This document shows, one piece after another, positions 15,011-22,948 of a stretch of DNA of 24,366 bases. Under the pieces are notes generated by a model that was not told the origin of the DNA, did no database searches, and worked only from the letters and a program-made list of their open reading frames with translations. The stretch is from Anaerolineales bacterium (GTDB lineage: Bacteria > Chloroflexota > Anaerolineae > Anaerolineales > Villigracilaceae). The stretch is from NCBI GenBank assembly GCA_025938055.1, contig JAICQC010000018.1, forward strand, positions 1-24,366. The letters are read 5' to 3'. The translations under genes were made by a program, and so were the position numbers. Numbering within the stretch: position 1 is the stretch's first letter; each line of letters starts with the position of its first letter.

Positions 15011-16534
15011 ATGGGATTTTTAATGCCCGCAGAAGATGACAGGGAAAATTCCGGTTCGTCCATCCATAAGCTCCTTACAGAAAGAACTCTGATCCTTGCT
15101 TCCAACAGGGGACCAGTCACCCTTCGCAAGAATGAAATTGGCGATCTGGAATTTCAGCGCGGCAGTGGCGGGTTGGTGACCGCGCTGATCGGTGTGCTCC
15201 AGCACGCGGAAGCGCGCTGGATCGCCTGTGCGCAGACGGAAGACGACCGGCTTTGGGGGCAGGGCGTGGTTCCGCTGGGAGAGAGTGACGAGCAGGTATG
15301 GATGCAATTCGTTGCCCCTTCCGAATCAGCCTATGAGGGTTATTACGGAGTAATCTCGAATCCATTACTCTGGTTCCTCCAGCACTCCATGTGGGATATC
15401 TTCCGCGAGCCGACTATTGACCAGACCATCTGGCGACACTGGGAGGATGGCTATGTGGGTGTCAATACCCTATTTGCCGAGGCAATGGCTCAGCAGATCA
15501 GGTCTGCCTCGCACCCGGCGCTGGTCATGCTGCAGGATTACCATCTATATCTGGCTCCGCAAATGATCCGGTATAAATACCGCCCGAAAGGGAAATATAC
15601 GCTTGCACACTTTGTGCATATCCCCTGGCCCGGCGCAGAGGACTGGGGATTACTACCGTCTAAAATGCGCCTCGCTATCCTCGAAGGTTTGTGTGCTGTA
15701 GACCTGCTTGGTTTTCAAACCCGCGAAGACGGATTGAACTTCATTCGCACGTGCGAATCCCACTTGCCGGGGTCGCGTGCGAACTATCGTCACGGAAGAG
15801 TCCGCTTTCGCAACCATGTCACCCATGTCCGGGACTTTCCCATCTCGATCGACATTCAGGGACTCAGGCAGTTCGCACAAACGGAGGAGGTCAGCGCCTA
15901 CCGTGAACAGGTACTGCAAGAGCATGGCGACTGGCAGATCATGCTGCGCATTGACCGCATCGAGCCCAGCAAGAATATCGTACGCGGGTTTCACGCATTC
16001 GATGAATTACTCGATCTGCATCCCGAGCATCGCGGCAAGGTCAAGTTTCTGGCAATGCTTGTGCCGTCGCGGCTGGACGTCACCGAGTATGGAAATTACC
16101 TGGATGAGGTCATGGGTGTTGCTGGAAGGGTGAATGCCAAACATGGCGCCAATGACTGGGAACCGATCCGTGTGCTGGTCGAGGAGAATTACCCGCGCGC
16201 CGTGGCGGCGTTACAGGTCTACGATGTCCTCCTCGTAAATTCAATTGCCGATGGCATGAACCTCGTCGCGAAAGAGGGACCCATTGTCAATCAGAGCGAC
16301 GGGGTGTTGATCCTCTCGGAACGGACAGGGGCATACCAGCAGCTCGAACCGGGTGTGCTAGTCGTTTCCCCTCTGGATGTCTATGGCACAGCCGAGGCGA
16401 TGCATCACGCCCTCACCATGCCACTCGAGGAACGCCGCGCCAAAGCCTACCGGCTGCGATCCCTGATCGAAGGGCAAGACATTGTCGATTGGCTTAACCA
16501 GCAGTTGAGCGCAATCATCAAACTGAAATTATGA
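15011..16534 (+). CDS. otsA: GT20-family synthase, OtsA-like (trehalose-6-phosphate synthase or relative)
   Basis: The 507-residue protein is a GT-B glycosyltransferase of family 20. Motifs seen include LILASNRGPV near the N-terminus, RGSGGLVTAL (about 50-59), LQDYHLYLAPQMIR (about 174-187), HFVHIPWPG (about 200-208), DLLGFQT and DGMNLVAKEG. The phosphate-binding Arg and Lys are R316 and K321, but they lie in RIDRIEPSKNIVRGF instead of the LDYSKG motif of E. coli OtsA, marking a distinct branch. It would join an activated glucose to glucose-6-phosphate or another phosphorylated acceptor. AAGAG precedes the ATG; another ATG is 12 nt downstream. Its stop overlaps the start of a GT4 gene, and a phosphatase gene follows. 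Trehalose is the default product; a related glycoside is possible. Confidence 0.85.
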   Translation: MGFLMPAEDDRENSGSSIHKLLTERTLILASNRGPVTLRKNEIGDLEFQRGSGGLVTALIGVLQHAEARWIACAQTEDDRLWGQGVVPLGESDEQVWMQFVAPSESAYEGYYGVISNPLLWFLQHSMWDIFREPTIDQTIWRHWEDGYVGVNTLFAEAMAQQIRSASHPALVMLQDYHLYLAPQMIRYKYRPKGKYTLAHFVHIPWPGAEDWGLLPSKMRLAILEGLCAVDLLGFQTREDGLNFIRTCESHLPGSRANYRHGRVRFRNHVTHVRDFPISIDIQGLRQFAQTEEVSAYREQVLQEHGDWQIMLRIDRIEPSKNIVRGFHAFDELLDLHPEHRGKVKFLAMLVPSRLDVTEYGNYLDEVMGVAGRVNAKHGANDWEPIRVLVEENYPRAVAALQVYDVLLVNSIADGMNLVAKEGPIVNQSDGVLILSERTGAYQQLEPGVLVVSPLDVYGTAEAMHHALTMPLEERRAKAYRLRSLIEGQDIVDWLNQQLSAIIKLKL

Positions 16535-17799
16535 AGCCAGGGGATTCGCGCAGAGTTGCCTTACTACATTATTCGGCGCCGCCGGTCATTGGCGGCGTCG
16601 AAAATGTGATCCTCGCGCACTCGCGCCTGTTTCTGGATGCCGGCCATGTCCCCGTAATTCTCGCGGGAAGAGGTGAACAGGACGCGTTCCCCTTTGGGAC
16701 GGAATTACTCCACATCCCTGAGATGGACAGTCAGCATCCCGAGATCCTGAAGATCAGTCAGGAGCTGGAACAGGGACACATCCCTTCCGGATTCGACGCA
16801 ATGGTTGACCGGCTGACCCAGATCGTAGCTCCTGCGCTGGAGAGCGTCGATCTTCTCATCGTACATAATGTATTTACAAAACACTTCAACCTGCCATTGA
16901 CCGCAGCGCTTATCCGCCTGCTCGAGCAGGGCAGCCTCCAGCGTTGTGTTGCCTGGTGTCATGATATCACCTGGACAAGTCCGCGTTCGCGCCCAAAGGT
17001 CCATCCCGGTTATCCATGGGATCTTCTGCGCACATACCGTTCGGATATCATCTACGTGACGATCTCACAAGACCGACAGAAGGAACTTGGCGACCTGTTC
17101 GGATGTCCCCGTGAGCAGATTCGCATCATCCATAACGGCGTGGACCCGAAGGAACTGCTCACTCTCTCAGACGCAGGACTGACTCTCATGAATCGACTGC
17201 AACTTTGGGAGAGCGATTTCAACATCCTGATGCCGGTGCGAATCACGCAAGCCAAGAACATGGAGATGGCGCTGCGCGTGGTTGCTGCTCTGAAACAGAA
17301 GGGCATTCATCCGAAGCTTGTCGTCACAGGACCACCTGATCCACATGACCTTGCGAATATGGATTACTTCCACAGCCTCCTCGATCTGCGCGAAAATTTG
17401 GGCGTCGTGGATGAGATGCGGTTCGTGTACGAGTCGGGACTAACAAGCGGCGAACCGTTCGTGGTGGAAATGCCGATCGTGGCTGAACTGCTCCGCGTAA
17501 GCGATGCGCTCTTTATGCCAAGCCATCGTGAGGGTTTTGGTATGCCGATCCTGGAAGCCGGGCTGGCTGGCATTCCGGTCTTTTGTGCGGACACAGTTCC
17601 CGCTGCCATAGAGATCGGGGGTCAGGATGTCGTCACGTTCTCGCCGAAGGCAGACCCGGGCGTGATCGCCAGCCTGGTTATCGAGTGGGTTGAGAACAGC
17701 CCCGTTCTCCGTCTGCGCCGGCGTACCCGCCAGAGATTCACCTGGCAAAGCATCTTCAGGCATGATATCCTGCCGCTGATAGAGCAGAGTGAGAATTGA
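16531..17799 (+). CDS. GT4-family glycosyltransferase
   Basis: The 422-residue protein has a GT-B fold with an N-terminal PPVIGGVENVI loop (about 17-27), the hinge and phosphate-binding region VRITQAKNMEMALRV with R237 and K242, and the E-x7-E motif E334/E342 in HREGFGMPILEAGLAGIPVF. These are standard for retaining GT4 enzymes that use nucleotide sugars. It overlaps the OtsA-like gene by ATGA and the phosphatase gene by TTGA, so all three are translated together. A role in the same product pathway is likely: it could add a second sugar to the phosphorylated glycoside, or make it by an independent route as TreT-type GT4 enzymes do for trehalose. No signal peptide or membrane segment is seen. 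Donor and acceptor are unknown. Confidence 0.85.
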   Translation: MKPGDSRRVALLHYSAPPVIGGVENVILAHSRLFLDAGHVPVILAGRGEQDAFPFGTELLHIPEMDSQHPEILKISQELEQGHIPSGFDAMVDRLTQIVAPALESVDLLIVHNVFTKHFNLPLTAALIRLLEQGSLQRCVAWCHDITWTSPRSRPKVHPGYPWDLLRTYRSDIIYVTISQDRQKELGDLFGCPREQIRIIHNGVDPKELLTLSDAGLTLMNRLQLWESDFNILMPVRITQAKNMEMALRVVAALKQKGIHPKLVVTGPPDPHDLANMDYFHSLLDLRENLGVVDEMRFVYESGLTSGEPFVVEMPIVAELLRVSDALFMPSHREGFGMPILEAGLAGIPVFCADTVPAAIEIGGQDVVTFSPKADPGVIASLVIEWVENSPVLRLRRRTRQRFTWQSIFRHDILPLIEQSEN

Positions 17800-18572
17800 A
17801 ATTGCAGAGCAAAGCTGAACTGACGACGTGGGCGTTGGAGTCAGGCAAATTATGGTTGTTCCTTGATTATGATGGCACCCTGGCGGACTTTGCCCCGACG
17901 CCCGACCATATTGAACCAGACCCCGGACTCATCCACTTGATCGAGGAACTTTCCTGCAAGCCCGGCATCCGCCTGACCGTCCTGAGCGGACGCAGGCTGA
18001 GTCACCTTCGTCAGCTTTTACCGGTGGCGGGGATCATCCTGGCGGGCACGTATGGGATAGAACTGCTTGAGGAAACGGGAAAGGTGATTCAGCGCCTCAC
18101 CTATGAGGAAATCCGGCCCGCCCTGGAAACGCTCAAACCCGCCTGGGACCAGCTCATCAAAGGGCGGAAAGGCTTTTACCTCGAAGACAAAGGCTGGACC
18201 CTTGCCCTGCATGCCCGCTTTGCCTCCGCGGAAGAGGCGGAAGGAGTCATTGCACAGGCACTTGACGCAGCCAGCTCGCTTTTAGATCAATTTCGAATTT
18301 TGGGTGGACACAAATTTTTAGAGATCGCCCCGCGGCTTGCCAGTAAAATGGAAACGGTCGCCTATCTCCTGAATCAGTATCCGTTGCCCGCAGCCCGCCT
18401 TCTTTACATTGGCGATGACGATAAAGATGAAGAGGCATTTCCATTGATCCACGCCCATCACGGGATCGCGGTGAAGGTTTTCCAGCCTTCACAAGCTTCG
18501 CTGCCGACCACCGCTGACTTCTCACTCGATTCCCCGGCAGATACACGGGACTGGCTAAAAGAATTGCTTTGA
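17796..18572 (+). CDS. otsB: Trehalose-6-phosphate phosphatase-like HAD hydrolase (OtsB)
   Basis: The 258-residue protein belongs to the HAD superfamily and matches OtsB. Motif I is LFLDYDGTLADFAP with nucleophile D24 and acid/base D26, motif II is TVLSGRR with S64, motif III includes K184 in RLASKMETVAYL, and motif IV is YIGDDDKDEEAF with D207 and D208. OtsB enzymes usually have Lys-Gly at motif III; here it is Lys-Met. The cap domain lies between (about 88-170). It would remove phosphate from the sugar phosphate made by the GT20 enzyme. The start is a TTG whose bases overlap the TGA of the GT4 gene, which implies translational coupling. The gene ends 54 nt from the converging gluconokinase gene; I see no clear intrinsic terminator in that gap. 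Confidence 0.88.
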   Translation: MKLQSKAELTTWALESGKLWLFLDYDGTLADFAPTPDHIEPDPGLIHLIEELSCKPGIRLTVLSGRRLSHLRQLLPVAGIILAGTYGIELLEETGKVIQRLTYEEIRPALETLKPAWDQLIKGRKGFYLEDKGWTLALHARFASAEEAEGVIAQALDAASSLLDQFRILGGHKFLEIAPRLASKMETVAYLLNQYPLPAARLLYIGDDDKDEEAFPLIHAHHGIAVKVFQPSQASLPTTADFSLDSPADTRDWLKELL

Positions 18573-18626
18573 GCAGAACAAAAGCTGGATGACGCGGATC
18601 GCTGAACAAGTTACGCTTATACTCAA

Positions 18627-19157
18627 TCAGATCCCCATCCGTTTCAAGATCTCCCACACAAGTTCATTCACCGGCAAGGACGCATCAAGCGTCAGTGCAT
18701 GCTCCGGCTCCTCGAGCGCCTCGAACTGGCTCTGGAGCATGTGCGGTTTCATGTAATGGTCCTGGCGCTGCGACAGGCGCGACCAGATCAAATCATAACT
18801 GCCCTTCAAATAGATCAGTTTCACATTCCTGTTACCGTCCATCAACTGCCGCCGGTAACGTTCCTTCAATGCAGAGCAAGCCAGTACACCGGGGAGATCC
18901 GTTTTCAGGGAGGCTGCAATCAGATCGTGCAGCGCAGCCAGCCACGGGGCGCGGTCCGAATCGTCCAGCGGGTTGCCACTCGCCATTTTGGCAATATTCT
19001 CGGGCGGATGAAAATCGTCGGCATCATAAAAGTCCCATCCCAGCTGCTTTGCGAGAGAAACGCCCACCGTGGTCTTGCCACAGCCTGCCACACCCATCAC
19101 GATCAGGAAGCGCGCGCGGGTATGCTGCGGCGATTTTGGAAATGATGAATCAGCCAT
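18627..19157 (-). CDS. gntK: Gluconokinase (GntK/IdnK family)
   Basis: The 176-residue P-loop kinase has Walker A GVAGCGKTT at 22-30, followed by the gluconokinase signatures DFYDADDFHPPENIAKM, GNPLDDSDRAPWL, CSALKERYRRQL and the YLKGSYDLIWSRL segment, and ends with a KPHMLQSQFEALEEP motif typical of GntK. Length is normal. It phosphorylates D-gluconate with ATP to 6-phosphogluconate in the cytoplasm, feeding the pentose phosphate or Entner-Doudoroff routes. It is the last gene of the minus-strand uronate operon, 36 nt after the LarA-family gene. Its presence here is informative, because the standard galacturonate route needs KDG kinase, not gluconokinase. No strong ribosome-binding site is seen before the ATG. 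Confidence 0.92.
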   Translation of the reverse strand: MADSSFPKSPQHTRARFLIVMGVAGCGKTTVGVSLAKQLGWDFYDADDFHPPENIAKMASGNPLDDSDRAPWLAALHDLIAASLKTDLPGVLACSALKERYRRQLMDGNRNVKLIYLKGSYDLIWSRLSQRQDHYMKPHMLQSQFEALEEPEHALTLDASLPVNELVWEILKRMGI

Positions 19158-19193
19158 GGGCGATTGATGATACCAGACCGTGTATTTGTACGA

Positions 19194-20483
19194 TCAGTAC
19201 TTCAAACGGTACAGGACTTCCCCCGCTTTCGGAACATACAGGACTCCTTCCTGTTCTCTATCCTTCCATTCATCCAGATTGATTGTAGCCGGGTCGAGAT
19301 AACCCAGATTCAACCGGGTGCAGTCCTCCCCCGATATTTTACTCGCCAGCGTGACGCGCACGTTGGGCTTTTCGACTCCGTTTTCCATCCTGCCCGATCC
19401 GCGCAGATGTGTGCTATGCGCCAGCACGCCGAGGGGAACATGCTTGAACCGCTCCCAATCGTTCAAGAAGTACGGCAGAATGTGGTAGCCAACCTCAAAG
19501 ATGTATTTTCCGTGCACGCGGCTCACTTCTTCCAGATGAGGCGCATACACTACAACTTCTCCACCGATCGCAACTGCCGGCTCGAGCTTGTACATGGCTT
19601 TGGCAGCGGTCCACAATTCATCATACATGGCAGGCGCGCCAGACAGGACGCGCTGGAACGGCCGTGAGGCGTCCACCCAGCGAATGTGACGCTGCGCCGA
19701 AAGGTCCGCCGCGGCGCTCCAGGCTGATACGTGATCACCAATAAATAAGCCGCTCAATCCCGTGCCCTCCCCGCTTTCGCGGGACGATACCACCACCAGC
19801 GCGATCAGCGTCAGCGGTGTCTTCAGGCGTGCCGCCGCGGCATGGATCATCGTCCGCACGGGCGTGTCCTTGATTCCGATTGTGCCCACCACGCCGGACA
19901 GCGCACCGAGCCAGTGGGTGGCGTTGATCATCTCCGCGCCGGAGATGCCCGGGAAGAGATACTTCGCACCTCCGGAGAATCCGACCACCTCATGTGGAAA
20001 AGTGGGGCCGAGGATCAAGACGTGGTCATATTCGAGGGCGGCTCTGTTGATGCGAACATTGACTTCGGTGGGTAAGGAGGGGTGCCAGATAGCTCCGGCA
20101 ATTTCCTTGATCTCATCTTGTTCCATAACTCCCAGGGATACCAACACAGATGGAGTATTCCACTGGTGATTGCGCAATCCGATATGTTTGAAAGTGTCGT
20201 TTCTTTCCTCTGCTGTGATACCGACCAGTCTGTAAAGACTCTCCTCGCTTAATGGTGGATGGGTACCCAGGGCGATCGTAAAATCAAGCTGCTTTGTGTC
20301 ACGCAGTATTTCGACGATGGAACGGAAGAGAAACGGCAAGGGAAGTGAACGCGTGTGGTCTGGAATCAGAACAAGCACCCGTTGGCCATGAAATTTATCA
20401 CCGAGCCCCTGGTGCAGGGTTTCGATGATTTCATCAGCGCTGAGACGTTCGGTGGGAGAAGATATTGCCTGTGAATAAATCAT
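19194..20483 (-). CDS. larA: LarA-family nickel-dependent 2-hydroxyacid epimerase; D-mannonate/D-gluconate 2-epimerase proposed
   Basis: The 429-residue protein belongs to the lactate racemase (LarA) family, which uses a nickel-pincer nucleotide cofactor to racemise or epimerise C2 of 2-hydroxy acids by hydride transfer. Key residues match with exact spacing: PDHTR (R45), ALGTHPP (H75), then H164 in FPHEVVGFS, K174 in GGAKYLFPG and H190 in NATHW. The 10- and 16-residue intervals equal those of H174, K184 and H200 in Lactobacillus LarA; the Lys carries the cofactor. Members of this superfamily with D-gluconate 2-epimerase activity are known. Between a mannonate oxidoreductase and a gluconokinase gene, conversion of D-mannonate to D-gluconate is the natural inference. 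AGGA lies five nt before the ATG. Cofactor genes (larB, larC, larE) are not in the window. Confidence 0.88.
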   Translation of the reverse strand: MIYSQAISSPTERLSADEIIETLHQGLGDKFHGQRVLVLIPDHTRSLPLPFLFRSIVEILRDTKQLDFTIALGTHPPLSEESLYRLVGITAEERNDTFKHIGLRNHQWNTPSVLVSLGVMEQDEIKEIAGAIWHPSLPTEVNVRINRAALEYDHVLILGPTFPHEVVGFSGGAKYLFPGISGAEMINATHWLGALSGVVGTIGIKDTPVRTMIHAAAARLKTPLTLIALVVVSSRESGEGTGLSGLFIGDHVSAWSAAADLSAQRHIRWVDASRPFQRVLSGAPAMYDELWTAAKAMYKLEPAVAIGGEVVVYAPHLEEVSRVHGKYIFEVGYHILPYFLNDWERFKHVPLGVLAHSTHLRGSGRMENGVEKPNVRVTLASKISGEDCTRLNLGYLDPATINLDEWKDREQEGVLYVPKAGEVLYRLKY

Positions 20484-20518
20484 ACACTTCCTGTTGGGGC
20501 AGAGTTCGCCCCTGCGCC

Positions 20519-21355
20519 TTACACACCGCTAAAAGCTGAGAAGCCTCCATCAATAGGAATCACAACACCCGTCACGAAAGAGGCGGCCGGGGAGATCAAC
20601 CACATCGTCGCACCCAGCAGGTCTTCGGGGCTCCCAAAGCGATTCATCGGGGTATGCATGAGGATGGACGTACCGCGCGCAGTCAATTCACCGGAATCTT
20701 TATCCATCAAAAGAAACCGGTTTTGTCGGGTCTGAAAGAATCCGGGTGCAATGGCGTTGACGCGGATGCGAGGCGAGTAGTTCTGTGCCATGTGAACAGC
20801 CAGCCACTGCGTAAAGTTTGTGACCGCAGCTTTCGCTGAGGAATACGCGGGAATGCGCGTCAGTGGACGCAGCGCGGTCATCGACGAGATATTGAGGATG
20901 GCACCGTCCCCGCGTTCCGCCATGTCGCGCCCAAAGACCTGACACGGAAGGATGGTCCCCAGCAAATTCAAATCGTTCACGTTTCGCAGCGTTTCGGCGG
21001 GCAGGTCGAAAAAGGAAAGATCGGCGGACGTGGTAGCGGTAGGATAGTTGCCCCCCGCGGCATTGATAAGAATGTCCACTGCCGAAAACTCAGCCTTGAT
21101 CGTCTCATTTGCCCGTTGCAGAGTTTCAAGCTTGAGCACATCCCCATAGACGCGCACGGCGCGCCCTTTGACCACCTGAGGGAAACGCTCGATACCCTGT
21201 TCCGCGAGTTCCTGGTCGCGATCCAGGATCACCACATTCGCGTTGCACCCCACGAGGGCGCAGGCGATCTCACTCCCCAGCACTCCCGCTCCGCCGGTAA
21301 TCAGGACTGTGCAGTCCGTGAAATCATAAAGCGTTTGAAGTTCAGACAGATCCAT
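20519..21355 (-). CDS. uxuB: SDR-family D-mannonate oxidoreductase (fructuronate reductase, UxuB of the Bacillus type)
   Basis: The 278-residue short-chain dehydrogenase has the cofactor loop TGGAGVLG at about 20-27, NAAGGN at about 98-103, and the catalytic S158, Y171 and K175 (NISSMTALRPLTRIPAYSSAK region). The stretch after NAIAPGFF, with NRFLLMDKDSGELTARG, HTPMNRFGSPEDL and the end VVIPIDGGFSAFSGV, resembles the SDR-type mannonate oxidoreductase of Bacillus, including the length. It would reduce D-fructuronate to D-mannonate with NAD(P)H. Gluconate 5-dehydrogenase-type SDRs are a less likely alternative. It lies between the pectate lyase and LarA-family genes, 35 nt before the latter. The ATG has only a weak AGAG-like site upstream. 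Confidence 0.82.
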   Translation of the reverse strand: MDLSELQTLYDFTDCTVLITGGAGVLGSEIACALVGCNANVVILDRDQELAEQGIERFPQVVKGRAVRVYGDVLKLETLQRANETIKAEFSAVDILINAAGGNYPTATTSADLSFFDLPAETLRNVNDLNLLGTILPCQVFGRDMAERGDGAILNISSMTALRPLTRIPAYSSAKAAVTNFTQWLAVHMAQNYSPRIRVNAIAPGFFQTRQNRFLLMDKDSGELTARGTSILMHTPMNRFGSPEDLLGATMWLISPAASFVTGVVIPIDGGFSAFSGV

Positions 21356-21384
21356 GTATGGACTCTATTTTGCAGCGGCATCCG

Positions 21385-21420
21385 TGAAGCGGAGCGAGGG
21401 TAGCAAATTACTCCGCTTCA
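21385..21420 (-). other. Stem-loop between pectate lyase and uxuB-type genes
   Basis: TGAAGCGGAG (21385-21394) and CTCCGCTTCA (21411-21420) form a perfect 10-bp stem with a 16-nt loop. No T-run follows on the minus strand, so processing or mRNA protection is more likely than full termination. Confidence 0.5.
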
Positions 21421-21463
21421 AGATGTCCGCTTTCACATCATATCACTGACCATTGGTATGTCA

Positions 21464-22822
21464 TTACCCATTAAACGGTCCGGCGCCAGATTGCACGTCA
21501 GACAAAACATCTTGTGTTTCCGTCAGGTCAACGAAGAGGGTCGGCGTCCAGCCCACGTCACTCAGGAGATCCGGGTCGTTTACAGCGTTATACGCTGCCA
21601 GCACATCGATTTCATGCGTACCGGACTGAGAGGGCGCATTCAACATCGTTCCCGATTCGTGGATCGCCGTACCGTTAAGACGTGTGATGAACTGATCAGG
21701 CGTGATACCGGTGTTTTTCTTCACCCGGAAGAAATTGTTCTCCGCATAGATCGCCGACTCGATGCCCACACCCCAGCTGTAGACATAGTTATCGGGATTG
21801 TCGATCTCATAATAATTGTTATAGATATGTACTTGCCCGAAACGGACGCGGGCGACCCGCTGCCCCAGATTCTCGAACAGGTTGTGATGGAGAGTAACGC
21901 GCAGCTTGCCGCGATCCGCCGTCGCACCGTCTGAGGAGCCGATCAGCATCACCTTGTCATGGTTCTCGAACTGGTTCCACGAGACCGTCACGAAGTCAGA
22001 AGCGTTGGTAATATCAAGCAAACCGTCATGCACCTGGTATAGGACTCCGAAGTGATGAGGTAATGTATCATCCGCGGTTTCCACGTCCCGAAAGGCGTCG
22101 TGATCGATCCAGACGTGATCCGTGTTCCGCAGTGAAATCGAATCATATAGGGCGTTCCATGATCCCTGTTCACCATCGGTAGGATCCCATTCCGGGAAGC
22201 AGTCATAGGTGTCTTCGAAGGTCAGTTTGCGGATGATGATGTTGGTGCGATTAACCGATGTACTGCCGCGAATGTCGAACCAGCCTCCCTTGATCGCGGC
22301 ATGCTTGTCCACTCCCACGATCGTGGTGTTGGAGCCGATTCGGATGCGGACACGCGCCTCCTGGGCATCCTGTGAAGCCGCTCGAGCATCTTCGAGCGGT
22401 CCGCTTGGTTCTTCCTCGGTTCCCCACACAGCCGGGTCGTACGTCGCCAGGAAGGCTTCCAGAGTGTAGCCGTCCCGGTAGTAATCTTCGCAGGTCAGCG
22501 GCTGGTTGTCGTCGTCCACGTTCATATCGATAGTCCCGTCGACATAAATGATCTTCGGCTCATTCGATGGGTTCGATGGAGACGTGGAGGAGAAAACTCC
22601 GTTGTTGAGCGCGGCGATCAACTCTGCACGGTTGGTCACCACATACACCTGAGATGCAACTGCCTGCGACCCGCCGGTGGTTCCCGTTCCAAACGACGCC
22701 CAGCCATCATTCGGTGGAAGTATCTCCCGCCCGAGATCTGTTTGGGCGGCCATGACGGGCGCACTCGTGCTGGCAAAAGCGATCAACAACGTCACTGTAA
22801 CAATCCATCTTGTAAATCGCAT
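21464..22822 (-). CDS. Secreted pectate lyase, polysaccharide lyase family 1
   Basis: From the ATG at 22822 the protein has 452 residues. This start is preferred over one 63 nt upstream because AAAGGAG lies close by and the product then begins with a signal peptide (MRFTRWIVTVTLLIAFAST, cleavage near residue 25, VMA-AQ). The mature part is a right-handed beta helix: RIRIGSNTTIVGV, NIIIRKLTFED, the PL1 signature HVWIDHDAF (239-241 IDH), and GQRVARVRFGQVHIYNNYY. In the last motif the usual Pro before the Arg-Val-Arg is Ala (A324), with R322 kept as the likely catalytic base. An insert at about 112-155 is acidic. It cleaves polygalacturonate outside the cell by calcium-dependent beta elimination. 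It sits inside an operon of cytoplasmic uronate enzymes. Confidence 0.9.
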   Translation of the reverse strand: MRFTRWIVTVTLLIAFASTSAPVMAAQTDLGREILPPNDGWASFGTGTTGGSQAVASQVYVVTNRAELIAALNNGVFSSTSPSNPSNEPKIIYVDGTIDMNVDDDNQPLTCEDYYRDGYTLEAFLATYDPAVWGTEEEPSGPLEDARAASQDAQEARVRIRIGSNTTIVGVDKHAAIKGGWFDIRGSTSVNRTNIIIRKLTFEDTYDCFPEWDPTDGEQGSWNALYDSISLRNTDHVWIDHDAFRDVETADDTLPHHFGVLYQVHDGLLDITNASDFVTVSWNQFENHDKVMLIGSSDGATADRGKLRVTLHHNLFENLGQRVARVRFGQVHIYNNYYEIDNPDNYVYSWGVGIESAIYAENNFFRVKKNTGITPDQFITRLNGTAIHESGTMLNAPSQSGTHEIDVLAAYNAVNDPDLLSDVGWTPTLFVDLTETQDVLSDVQSGAGPFNG

Positions 22823-22851
22823 GGACTTTACTCCTTTCTGTAAACTGCTGA

Positions 22852-22874
22852 TGTGCGGTGAACCTTCCCGCACA
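22852..22874 (-). other. Leader hairpin upstream of the pectate lyase ribosome-binding site
   Basis: TGTGCGG and CCGCACA pair around a 9-nt loop in the leader, 14 nt upstream of AAAGGAG on the minus strand. It may affect translation or RNA stability. Confidence 0.4.
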
Positions 22875-22917
22875 CTGATACACATTGAGAGATCGACACC
22901 GCGCTATTTCTTCACCG

Positions 22918-22927
22918 TCACCTCCTT
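22918..22927 (-). promoter_or_regulatory. SD-like AAGGAGGTGA motif in the pectate lyase leader
   Basis: The motif is 95 nt upstream of the pectate lyase ATG. A GTG five nt after GGAGG would open a frame of three codons (GTG AAG AAA TAG), too short to be a normal gene. It matches the motifs at 3115-3127 and 5501-5510 in other leaders. Confidence 0.4.
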
Positions 22928-22948
22928 CACGTTAAACTTGGGATCAAA

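Noticed and set aside
18573..18626. Bidirectional terminator expected between converging otsB and gntK
   Set aside because: No clear stem with a T-run could be found in the 54-nt gap.
22823..22885. Longer N-terminus for the pectate lyase
   Set aside because: It would bury the signal peptide behind 21 polar residues; the ATG at 22822 has a good ribosome-binding site.
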